41,921 nt of DNA from Acidobacteriota bacterium (lineage in GTDB: Bacteria; Acidobacteriota; Terriglobia; UBA7540), in the NCBI GenBank assembly GCA_021828285.1, contig JAKASG010000021.1, forward strand, positions 1-41,921. Direction: 5' to 3'. The notes below the pieces were generated by a model, which was not told the DNA's origin, did no database searches, and worked only from the letters and a program-made list of their open reading frames with translations. Shown piece by piece: positions 35,946 to 41,921 of this stretch (position 1 is its first letter; each line of letters starts with the position of its first letter). A program made the position numbers and the translations under genes.

Positions 35946-36848
35946 TCAAACGGCTGCACCTTTTCCCGAATATGCCGGGACGAACTTTTCAGTCACGAAT
36001 TGCTCGAAGCTCGTCGGCGTCGTGTTCGCAGCCGTGCGCGCTTCGAGCGGCTTCATATATCCGGAATTGAGCGAATCGGACATCTCGAGCAGCAGGTCCG
36101 CCATGTTCGAGGACATGCCCATCGAAGTGAGCGCCATCTTCAGCATTGCGGAGGGCAGTTGCGAGTAGGCAAGGCTGGGCTTGCCGATCGCCTTGCCGGT
36201 AATCTTCGTCGCTTCGCGGTAATCGAGGTCTCTCTGGCCGAGCAACTCCGCCGCGCGCTTCCCTTGAAAATCGCGTTTCGCCAGCCTTTCTGCCGCATAG
36301 GCGCCGATGTCCTGAGCGGCGATCATCGGCAACGGCAGATCGGGCTTGAGCGGGCCGGCCATCATTCCAAGCTGGCGGATTACGCCCGGTTGAGCGAGAA
36401 AATTCTCCATAAAATAGCCCGCGCGCAAATAAAGCGCGTTCAAACGGCTGATACCATTCAGCCTCTCCTCGAAATGGCGCAAGCCGACGACGGGGCCGGT
36501 CTTGTCGGGCTTATCCGCGCCTACGCTGCTCAGAAAAACCGCAAATTCCAGGCCGGATTTTTCAAGCGCTCGAACCTGCGCATCCGCCGCCTTTGCTTGA
36601 TGGGCGCGAACATCGGGCGCCGAGAGATTCGGCGGAATCAAAAGGTAAGCGGCTTCGGCGCCTGCAAAAGCCTTCGTGACCATAGCCTCGTCCGTGACGT
36701 CGCCAACAAACGCCTCCGCGCCTTTTTTCACGAGCGGCTCCAAATGCGCCGCGCTTCTGCCGACCACTCGAACCTTTTTCCCACTCGCAAGCAACTTCTC
36801 CGCCGCAATTCTTCCGGTATTTCCGGTTGCTCCAATAATCGTGATCAA
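35946..36848 (-). CDS. NmrA-like NAD(P)-binding protein
   Basis: 300 residues of the atypical short-chain dehydrogenase group. The Rossmann loop is TIIGATGNTGRIAAEKLL, followed by VRVVGRSAAHLEPL and GDVTDEAMVTKAF. The usual YxxxK catalytic pair is not obvious, typical for NmrA/HSCARG-like sensors or quinone-oxidoreductase-like members. The start is a TTG at 36848 with AAGGAGG six bases upstream. It is inserted between the AAA+ and VWA genes, so it may be a redox sensor or enzyme belonging to that system, or an unrelated passenger. Confidence 0.87.
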   Translation of the reverse strand: MITIIGATGNTGRIAAEKLLASGKKVRVVGRSAAHLEPLVKKGAEAFVGDVTDEAMVTKAFAGAEAAYLLIPPNLSAPDVRAHQAKAADAQVRALEKSGLEFAVFLSSVGADKPDKTGPVVGLRHFEERLNGISRLNALYLRAGYFMENFLAQPGVIRQLGMMAGPLKPDLPLPMIAAQDIGAYAAERLAKRDFQGKRAAELLGQRDLDYREATKITGKAIGKPSLAYSQLPSAMLKMALTSMGMSSNMADLLLEMSDSLNSGYMKPLEARTAANTTPTSFEQFVTEKFVPAYSGKGAAV

Positions 36849-36918
36849 GGGCGTCCTCCTTGTTTCTGGTTGCGAATCTCAGTCTCGGCGCATGACGCGC
36901 GCGTTCCGCAAGCCCGCG

Positions 36919-38385
36919 TCAATTGAGAGGCCGCCGCCGCGAGCCCAGGGGCGAAGGCTCCTCCGCCGCAGGCTCGGTCTGGCGAGGCGCGGCATGGAAC
37001 CCGACTTCCTCGTTGCGGCTGATTTTCTTCTGCGCGTAGAGCCCTTCCAGAATGAACTCCGCGCCGGAGACGAGCAGAGCGGCGTCATCTTTCGGCCCGA
37101 TCCCGAGCGCGTGCGTTTTTTCGAGCAGCTCTTGAATTTTCTTGAGCTGCCCCAGCACTTTCGCCGCCGAACCTGATTCAGGATACTTCAGCGTTCCACC
37201 CAGCTCGAAATACTGGATGACCGGCTGGAGCGAGACCTTATCGAAATACTTCCGGAAGACGCGCCCCGCCGCCTGCCGAATTACGTCACGTGCAACGGCG
37301 TCCGCGCCACGCACTTCGCCTTCGTATTCGAGCTCGAATTTTCCCGTTAGCGACGGCAGCGCCGCATATAAATCGGCGGGGCGGGGAACTGCGACCTCTT
37401 CGCGCTCGAGGAGTGCGCGCCGCTCGGCGCTGGAGGCGACGTCTTCAAGGCAGGCGATCGGCATCCGCTGGCTCACACCGCTTCGCTTGTCGATCCTTTT
37501 TTCCTGCCGCGCTTCGAAGGCCACGCATTCGATGAGCTCCCGCATGAATTGCGGGACGATCAGCTTGAGCCCGCCGTCGCGTTCCGTCCACGCTTCCTGA
37601 GCCGTGATGGCGATGCCGTGTTCGAGAGCCATGGGATAATGCGTCCGAATTTCGGAGCCAATCCGGTCCTTGAGCGGCGTGATGATTTTCCCGCGCGCCG
37701 TGTAATCCTCGGGATTCGCCGTGAAGACAAGCATCACGTCGAGCGGCAGCCGCACGGGATAACCTTTAATCTGAACGTCGCCTTCCTGCATGATGTTGAA
37801 CAGGCCGACTTGAATTTTTCCAGCCAGGTCCGGCAGCTCGTTGATGGCGAAAATGCCCCGGTTCGCCCGCGGCAGCAGGCCGAAATGGATGGTCAGCTCG
37901 CTCGAGAGTGCGTGCCCGCCGCGCGCCGCTTTGATGGGGTCGAGATCCCCGATCATGTCCGCGATCGTGACATCGGGCGTAGCCAGCTTTTCCACGTAAC
38001 GGCTCTCGCGCGGAAGGTAAGCGATGGGCGTCGCGTCGCCGCACTGCTCGATGCGCTCGTTGCAGGCGCGGCAGATGGGCCGCAGCGGATCGTCATTGAT
38101 CTCGCAACCCGCGAGGAAGGGCATTTCCATGTCCAGCAGGGAAACGAGCGACCGAAGAATCCGGCTCTTCGCCTGTCCGCGCAAGCCCAGCAGAATAAAA
38201 TTGTGACGGGAAAGAATCGCGTTGACCAGATGCGGAACCACCGTATCTTCGTACCCGACGATTCCGGGAAAAAGCGTTTCCTCGGCGCGCAGCTTGCGGA
38301 TCAGGTTCGCGCGCATTTCGTCTTTAACGCTTCGGCTTCGGTAACCCGCTTTCCGCAACTCGCCGAGGGTTCTTGGCTGAGCCAT
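36919..38385 (-). CDS. MoxR/Mg-chelatase-like AAA+ ATPase with Cys insert
   Basis: 488 residues. The AAA+ core has Walker A GLRGQAKS (67-74). An insertion carries Cys94, Cys105, Cys108 and Cys115 (ICRACNERIEQCG), a possible metal site. A Walker-B-like RGIFAINELPDL has Asn182 where Asp is usual, with Glu183 kept. VFTANPEDYTARGKIITPLK is the sensor region. The C-terminal half is helical and charged. Relatives annotated as magnesium chelatase are paired with VWA proteins, as here. They remodel protein partners, and chelatase activity is not implied without bch/chl genes. The ATG at 38385 has GGAG eight bases upstream. Confidence 0.87.
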   Translation of the reverse strand: MAQPRTLGELRKAGYRSRSVKDEMRANLIRKLRAEETLFPGIVGYEDTVVPHLVNAILSRHNFILLGLRGQAKSRILRSLVSLLDMEMPFLAGCEINDDPLRPICRACNERIEQCGDATPIAYLPRESRYVEKLATPDVTIADMIGDLDPIKAARGGHALSSELTIHFGLLPRANRGIFAINELPDLAGKIQVGLFNIMQEGDVQIKGYPVRLPLDVMLVFTANPEDYTARGKIITPLKDRIGSEIRTHYPMALEHGIAITAQEAWTERDGGLKLIVPQFMRELIECVAFEARQEKRIDKRSGVSQRMPIACLEDVASSAERRALLEREEVAVPRPADLYAALPSLTGKFELEYEGEVRGADAVARDVIRQAAGRVFRKYFDKVSLQPVIQYFELGGTLKYPESGSAAKVLGQLKKIQELLEKTHALGIGPKDDAALLVSGAEFILEGLYAQKKISRNEEVGFHAAPRQTEPAAEEPSPLGSRRRPLN

Positions 38386-38405
38386 TCCATTCGCTCCAGG
38401 CGCTC

Positions 38406-38434
38406 ATTATACGTGACCGCTTCGGAGAACTCCA
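38406..38434 (-). promoter_or_regulatory. Promoter of the AAA+/VWA/redox gene run
   Basis: A perfect minus-strand TATAAT (38411-38406) with a weak -35 TGGAGT (38434-38429) at 17-nt spacing. It gives a short leader of about 14 nt before the AAA+ ATG. Confidence 0.55.
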
Positions 38435-38552
38435 CGCTTCATTTCGATGTTGGAAAAGGAGAGTGCGGTTGCAACGCCGGAATGCAGCGCATTTCGCAGA
38501 TGCTTTGCCTGAGCCGGATGCCCAATGCTGAATTTTTAATGGGCATTCGAGT

Positions 38553-38629
38553 TGGGGTGAGCGACGGGATTCGAACCCGCGACGTCCAGATCCACAGTCT
38601 GGCGCTCTACCAGCTGAGCTACGCTCACC
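38553..38629 (-). tRNA. tRNA-His (anticodon GUG)
   Basis: 77 nt including the extra 5' G (G-1 opposite C73) that HisRS needs and an encoded CCA. The acceptor GTGAGCG/CGCTCAC, the anticodon stem CCAGA/TCTGG with loop CTGTGGA (GTG), and the T-arm CGGG-TTCGAAT-CCCG are all present. Confidence 0.96.
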
Positions 38630-38665
38630 ACAAAAGAGGGCTGTTACGCCACAAGCCGTTAAACC

Positions 38666-38695
38666 TTTGTAGCATCCGGGAAGGAAATGTGTCAA
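38666..38695 (-). promoter_or_regulatory. Promoter of tRNA-His
   Basis: A perfect minus-strand TTGACA (38695-38690), 18 nt, TACAAA (38671-38666). The expected start is about 30 nt before the tRNA. Confidence 0.55.
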
Positions 38696-38736
38696 CGAGG
38701 GTCGCCCGTGCCGCTGCGCCTCTTTGCACGCTGGGC

Positions 38737-39069
38737 TCACTCCGGCAGGCCGAGCGACTTCCACCCGGCGTAGCGCGTCACCTTGCCTTCGGCGACATTC
38801 GCAAAATACCGCCCTTCGCAACTGAATTGCATGATGCGCTGTCCCTCGCGCGCGAGCACAGCCCAACTCGAAGAGGTCTTCGGATTCTGCTCGATGCCCG
38901 TCACCGTCCGGCCGTCGAAACTGAATTCGACGATTCGAAACCCTTTCCCGCGCGTGCACGCGATAGGGAAGCGGGCGCCCTGAATTTCGACCTCGGTGTT
39001 CGCGCCTTCAAACACCTGGCGCCACACAGAGGCGAGTATTTCTTCGAGAGTTGCATGATGAACGGTCAT
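38737..39069 (-). CDS. Small cytoplasmic protein of unknown function
   Basis: 110 residues, starting ATG at 39069. The N-terminal helix is HHATLEEILASVWRQVFEGA, then beta-rich stretches (VEIQGARFPIACTRGKGFR, VEFSFDGRTVTGIEQNP, RIMQFSCEGRYFANVAEGK) and a closing RYAGWKSLGLPE. There is no signal peptide or membrane helix. The regular strand pattern and neighbour-like codon use support a real gene, possibly conserved among related species. No family is recognised. It lies between tRNA-His and a secreted-protein gene, with no obvious operon partner. Confidence 0.7.
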   Translation of the reverse strand: MTVHHATLEEILASVWRQVFEGANTEVEIQGARFPIACTRGKGFRIVEFSFDGRTVTGIEQNPKTSSSWAVLAREGQRIMQFSCEGRYFANVAEGKVTRYAGWKSLGLPE

Positions 39070-39124
39070 GCTCTTTCCGGCCGCAGCGCGCTTTGGGCGC
39101 GTCCGGCTCGCTCCGGGATCCGAT

Positions 39125-39820
39125 TTATTCCTGCACGGCGCTTGAAACGCCCACTAAAACAACCGCCATGGGAAACGGTTTGTCGCCGCTCGCGGCCTTG
39201 AGTCCGCCATCCGCCTCAAGCGCCCAATCCTGGTTGTCGTCAAGAAAAGCTTGCGGCGCGGCCCCGCTCTTCGCCGGATCCATGCACAAAACGGCCGGAT
39301 GGCCCGTATTCACTGCCTTACGGCTCAGTTGGACAACGGCTTTGAACGAAAGCGTGGCGCTCGGGTCCGTATCGAAAGACGCCGGAATCAGCAGCACGAA
39401 ATCGCGGTAATCGCTCACACCCATATGATTGCCGTCTTCGGGAACCAATTCGTAGCGCATCGTGTAAATGCCTGGCTGGACGTGCTGGTTGCGATAGTCA
39501 GTGATGGGCTGGACAGCATCGAGCAGCCCGATGACAATTCCCGGTGTCAGAGAATGGTAAATCACATCCGATTCGGTTGAAGGGCTCGCCGGCGCCGCGA
39601 TGGCTTTGCTGAACCACATTTCTGCGGCTGTTTTTCCTTGCGAATCCTCGAACTTTGCGCCCTGCGGCTCGAGCAAGCTGAGGATCGCCGGCGTAACGCC
39701 GTTTCCTGCCGGGGGAAGACCCTTGATCGCCACCGCTTTGTACGAGCCTTGCGCAAACGCGGATACCCACGCCGTGAAACTCAGCAGGAGCACACTGCAC
39801 ACCACGCGAAACCTGCGCAT
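39125..39820 (-). CDS. Secreted protein of unknown function
   Basis: 231 residues from the ATG at 39820, which has GAGGAGG nine bases upstream. The open frame to 39937 precedes the signal peptide and is not supported. The signal peptide is VVCSVLLLSFTAWVSAFA, then QGSYKAVAIKGLPPAG. The mature chain is mixed alpha/beta: AILSLLEPQGAKFEDSQGK, TPGIVIGLLDAVQPITDY, PGIYTMRYELVPEDGNHMG and FVLLIPASFDTDPSATLSF. The last part recalls the gas-exposed or carbohydrate-binding-like beta domains of exported acidobacterial proteins, but I cannot name a family. It lies 94 nt after the DUF1326-like gene in the same direction. Confidence 0.75.
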   Translation of the reverse strand: MRRFRVVCSVLLLSFTAWVSAFAQGSYKAVAIKGLPPAGNGVTPAILSLLEPQGAKFEDSQGKTAAEMWFSKAIAAPASPSTESDVIYHSLTPGIVIGLLDAVQPITDYRNQHVQPGIYTMRYELVPEDGNHMGVSDYRDFVLLIPASFDTDPSATLSFKAVVQLSRKAVNTGHPAVLCMDPAKSGAAPQAFLDDNQDWALEADGGLKAASGDKPFPMAVVLVGVSSAVQE

Positions 39821-39914
39821 CGAAAGATTCCTCCTCGTCACTCGGAAAGAAAAAGGGGGCGGCGCACACTTGCCGCTTCCCCCTGAAGCTCGATCATCCG
39901 CCGCGCCTGATCGG

Positions 39915-40586
39915 TCAGAGCGAGAAGCTGCCCACAAAGGCGCTCCGCCGGTCCCAGCGTGTCCACACTACGCCCAAACCTTTGCCGCTGAACGCATCCT
40001 TGAGCGTATAAGCCGGCGTCGCGTGAGCGTCTGCTACGAGCGGCGGATAATAAATTTCCTCGTTGCCGCAAATGCCGTCACCCTCGCAGAGCGACCGCGT
40101 TTGGATCATCGCCAGTTTGCCGGCCCTGAGCGTGGCCACGCCGCTCATTCCTTGCGCGATCGTAAGCTCGATCGGCGCCTCGTCCACACGCATAACGTGA
40201 GCCAGCAACCGTCCGGCCTGCGCTTTCGCCATTGCCTCGAGCGCCGCGCGCTGCGCCCGGTTCGCGCGTGAATCGAGGATCAAAACCGATTCTGCCGGGT
40301 AGGGATTGTGGTAAGTGTCGCCGAGCGTGTTGCGCGCCTTCACCACGGCAACAATGCCGAGCCCATTCAGCGGCACACCGTTATATTCACCCGTGGTTAC
40401 TTTCCATGCCAGGATCGCCTCCTTGCCCACGAGGTCTGCCTGACCATTGGCAAAGCACGGACCCGTCCAGACGTCCGCGCTTCGCACTTCCATGTATTGC
40501 CCCTTGACTCGAGCGCTGGCTCCCGGCGCCATCATCGCAATGGCCGCCAGCGAGCCCGCCAACATACCGTAAAACCTGCGTCTCAT
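39915..40586 (-). CDS. Secreted DUF1326-like protein
   Basis: 223 residues from the ATG at 40586, with AGGAGG nine bases upstream. The signal peptide is FYGMLAGSLAAIAMMAPGAS, then ARVKGQYMEVRSADVWTGPC. GPCFANGQADLVGKEA, GEYNGVPLNGLGIVAVVKA, ILDSRANRAQRAALEAM and DEAPIELTI follow the DUF1326 pattern (a conserved bacterial domain of unknown function). The near-C-terminal LCEGDGICGNEEIYYPP adds a Cys pair. The usual CCxCPC cluster of many DUF1326 proteins is reduced to one Cys. The gene has its own promoter and a hairpin in its leader. Confidence 0.78.
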   Translation of the reverse strand: MRRRFYGMLAGSLAAIAMMAPGASARVKGQYMEVRSADVWTGPCFANGQADLVGKEAILAWKVTTGEYNGVPLNGLGIVAVVKARNTLGDTYHNPYPAESVLILDSRANRAQRAALEAMAKAQAGRLLAHVMRVDEAPIELTIAQGMSGVATLRAGKLAMIQTRSLCEGDGICGNEEIYYPPLVADAHATPAYTLKDAFSGKGLGVVWTRWDRRSAFVGSFSL

Positions 40587-40602
40587 GGATTGAAACCTCC
40601 TG

Positions 40603-40617
40603 GAGACCATTGGTCTC
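40603..40617. repeat. Perfect inverted repeat in the leader of the DUF1326-like gene
   Basis: GAGACC and GGTCTC around ATT, directly before the AGGAGG ribosome site on the minus strand and about 3 nt inside the predicted transcript. It could be an operator or an RNA stem that protects the 5' end. Confidence 0.5.
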
Positions 40618-40626
40618 ACGTAATCA

Positions 40627-40656
40627 ATTTTACAACTCCTCTGTCCACCGTGTCCA
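40627..40656 (-). promoter_or_regulatory. Promoter of the DUF1326-like gene
   Basis: Minus-strand TGGACA (40656-40651), 18 nt, TAAAAT (40632-40627). Each hexamer is one base off consensus. The predicted start is near 40620. Confidence 0.55.
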
Positions 40657-40663
40657 ATCCGGT

Positions 40664-40669
40664 TATAAT
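40664..40669 (+). promoter_or_regulatory. -10 element of the divergent promoter for the small beta-rich secreted protein
   Basis: A perfect TATAAT on the plus strand, 8 nt from the -35 of the opposite promoter. A -35 at 17-nt spacing (CTGTCC, 40641-40646) is poor, so an activator or different spacing may apply. The start codon is 70 nt downstream. Confidence 0.45.
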
Positions 40670-40738
40670 GGCCGATGGACAAATCCGTCGCGCCGGGACC
40701 ATGAACGCACATAAACCCGGCGACCGAGGGAGGTGCTT

Positions 40739-41137
40739 GTGCGGAGAGCTTTAGCGATCCTTGCAGTAGGCCTGGTGGCGATCCCAATTTCACTTAAAGC
40801 AAGCCCCCACAGGCGCCCGGCCCCTCCTATGACCGGAACCTGGACCTGCATTGCTCACGGAACCGGCCAGGGACCTGTTCCTTTCACGCTCGACCTTCAG
40901 CAAACAGGAACAAGCGTTACAGGAGGTGTAACTTCTCCGCTCGGAGACGCTCCCATTGCAGAAGGAAGCTTCGCCCACTCCATTCTTACAATCGACATTG
41001 ACGGAAACGATGGCACTTACCACTTGACCGCAAAACTCACTCATGGAGTTTTGCAAGGCCACTGGACCTACACCAATTCGGCCGGTACCTGGCACGGCAA
41101 GAAAGAAACATCACGAAAACAAATCGAGACAAAATAG
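40739..41137 (+). CDS. Small secreted beta-rich protein
   Basis: 132 residues from the GTG at 40739, with GGGAGG five bases upstream. The GTG at 40733 overlaps that site. The signal peptide is RRALAILAVGLVAIPISLKA, then a Pro/Arg stretch. The mature part is alternating strands: GTWTCIAHGTGQGPVPFTLD, LQQTGTSVTGGVTSPLGD, SILTIDIDGNDGTYHLTAKL and GVLQGHWTYTNSAGTWHGK. This forms an eight-strand lipocalin-like pattern common in exported acidobacterial proteins. Opening and closing GTW motifs frame the barrel. No ligand or enzyme site is recognisable. It is divergently transcribed from the DUF1326-like gene. Confidence 0.75.
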   Translation: MRRALAILAVGLVAIPISLKASPHRRPAPPMTGTWTCIAHGTGQGPVPFTLDLQQTGTSVTGGVTSPLGDAPIAEGSFAHSILTIDIDGNDGTYHLTAKLTHGVLQGHWTYTNSAGTWHGKKETSRKQIETK

Positions 41138-41302
41138 CCGGTTCCTGGAGTTGCAGGATTTCCGGGTTGGCGCGTGCGCATACTCCTTCTAGTTAACATA
41201 AGATACCTTATCAGACGTTAGAAATGCGCAAATCCGGTCGTTAAAGGCCAACACCAGCCCCCATGACCATCCATTGCTGTGCTTTTCCCTGTTGATGGGC
41301 GC

Positions 41303-41590
41303 TTAGTGCCGGTGCTGCGGACGTGCCCGGCCTAAAAGCTTCGCAAACGCCGTGTATGACGCGGATGCACGAATGGCGGCCTCAATATCCTGAATTGCTG
41401 TTCGGATGCGAGAGCAGATTTTGCCTCCACCAGGAATCGCAGTCCAAAGACGGCCGCCGTGGATCTCTTGTGCAAGCCACTCGCTCAGGCGAAGCGCTCC
41501 GTCAAGGATCAGCCATGCCACGAAAACTACGGCTGCAAAGGCGGCCACCAGTAAAATCGAAGCGACGCCGGATTCGAGGTTGTAAAGCAT
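41303..41590 (-). CDS. Possible small membrane protein
   Basis: 95 residues. One strong membrane helix spans about 9-30 (VASILLVAAFAAVVFVAWLI), followed by an amphipathic, basic tail (RIRTAIQDIEAAIRASASY) and an Arg/His end. The start codon at 41590 has no ribosome-binding site and no partner gene. It could be a leftover of a larger gene or a chance open frame. It is kept because of its membrane-protein composition. Confidence 0.35.
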   Translation of the reverse strand: MLYNLESGVASILLVAAFAAVVFVAWLILDGALRLSEWLAQEIHGGRLWTAIPGGGKICSRIRTAIQDIEAAIRASASYTAFAKLLGRARPQHRH

Positions 41591-41800
41591 ATGCCGCTGA
41601 TTTCATTAGATGCGCCCAGGGCCGCGCAAGGTGGCCGAAATGGCGCGCGGACCGGCCATCGGGGCGCGCGATATTGCTAATCTGAGCCACATGCGATGTG
41701 CGCACCTGCGCGGGCGTTTCGCGATATAATTTGGTGGGTGAAGAGCGGGGTTGGCCCGGCACGGTATGGCACGGACCTGGCGCGCGCCGCTGCAATGCTA

Positions 41801-41921
41801 GTGTAGCGTCTCTCAATTAGCTTTACAATGTAAGCCGTAAGTGCTATTCTCGGCAGCATGTGGAATCCACCTGCTGCACTCCGTGTGACCCCGGGACAGC
41901 GAGCAACTTTGGAGAGCTGGA
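41801..41921 (+). mobile_element. Left end of an IS630-like insertion element (partial)
   Basis: The element appears to begin after the TA at 41799-41800 (IS630 family elements insert at TA), with terminal sequence GTGTAGCGTCTCTCAATTAG. It continues into a transposase start. The rest is outside the window, so ends and target duplication cannot be confirmed. Confidence 0.45.
41858..41921 (+). CDS. IS630-like transposase, first 21 codons
   Basis: The ATG at 41858 opens a frame that continues past the window end. Its residues LRVTPGQRATLESW resemble the N-terminal segment before the helix-turn-helix of IS630/Tc1-mariner transposases. Only 21 codons are visible, so the family call is a pattern match and could be wrong. 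Confidence 0.45.
   Translation, partial: MWNPPAALRVTPGQRATLESW

Noticed and set aside
36919..38385. AAA+ protein as a true magnesium chelatase of chlorophyll synthesis
   Set aside because: No bch/chl genes nearby, non-canonical Walker B, and paired with a short VWA protein rather than BchD.
37549..39201. 550-codon plus-strand open frame
   Set aside because: Runs antisense through the AAA+ gene, tRNA-His and the small gene at 38737, so it cannot be coding.

Overview
The window is a GC-rich bacterial chromosome segment that looks acidobacterial. That placement is an inference. It rests on the ECF sigma / anti-sigma / DUF4252 operon, the GH79-type lipoprotein, many small secreted proteins without a known family, an intergenic repeat that translates to the familiar spurious ILSEAKNL string, and frequent TTG/GTG starts. 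No rRNA, phage module or CRISPR array was seen. The only mobile element is the start of an IS630-like transposase at the right edge.

Layout. 1-5781 (+): the 3' part of hisS, then aspS, mutL, a small membrane protein and cmk, closed by an intrinsic terminator. 5825-17256 (-): a long block of translation and proteostasis genes. In transcription order these are rplM-rpsI, rpsB-tsf-pyrH-frr, tig-clpP-clpX-lon (with a clear promoter before tig), then rho. 17504-22352 (+): an orphan NuoI-type ferredoxin on an apparently leaderless transcript, a divergent ROK sugar kinase, an MFS transporter and a large MscS-type channel. 22453-23474 (-): a secreted protein and a membrane protein that share a beta-rich module. 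23637-29896 (+): an aldo/keto reductase, a GH79-like lipoprotein glycosidase, a four-gene ECF sigma operon and a PfkB/KDG-type kinase.

29949-31388: a secreted protein, tRNA-Pro(UGG) (-), tRNA-Sec(UCA) (+) and a 53-codon basic protein gene. 31394-38385 (-): an AAA+ ATPase, an NmrA-like protein, a VWA protein, a radical SAM protein, a CoA-disulfide-reductase-like flavoprotein and a thioredoxin-fold peroxidase-like protein, all in one direction. 38553-41921: tRNA-His, a small cytoplasmic protein, secreted proteins (one DUF1326-like), a divergent promoter region, a small beta-rich secreted protein, a doubtful membrane ORF and the IS630-like start.

How the genes fit together. The left half is housekeeping: aminoacylation, mismatch repair, ribosome assembly and recycling, chaperone/AAA+ proteolysis and transcription termination. 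The middle suggests outer-surface glycan use: a glucuronidase-like lipoprotein, sugar kinases and an MFS carrier, next to an extracytoplasmic-stress regulator. The right half holds the least understood set, an AAA+/VWA pair combined with redox enzymes. tRNA-Sec implies that the cell decodes UGA as selenocysteine, but neither a sel gene nor a selenoprotein was recognised here.
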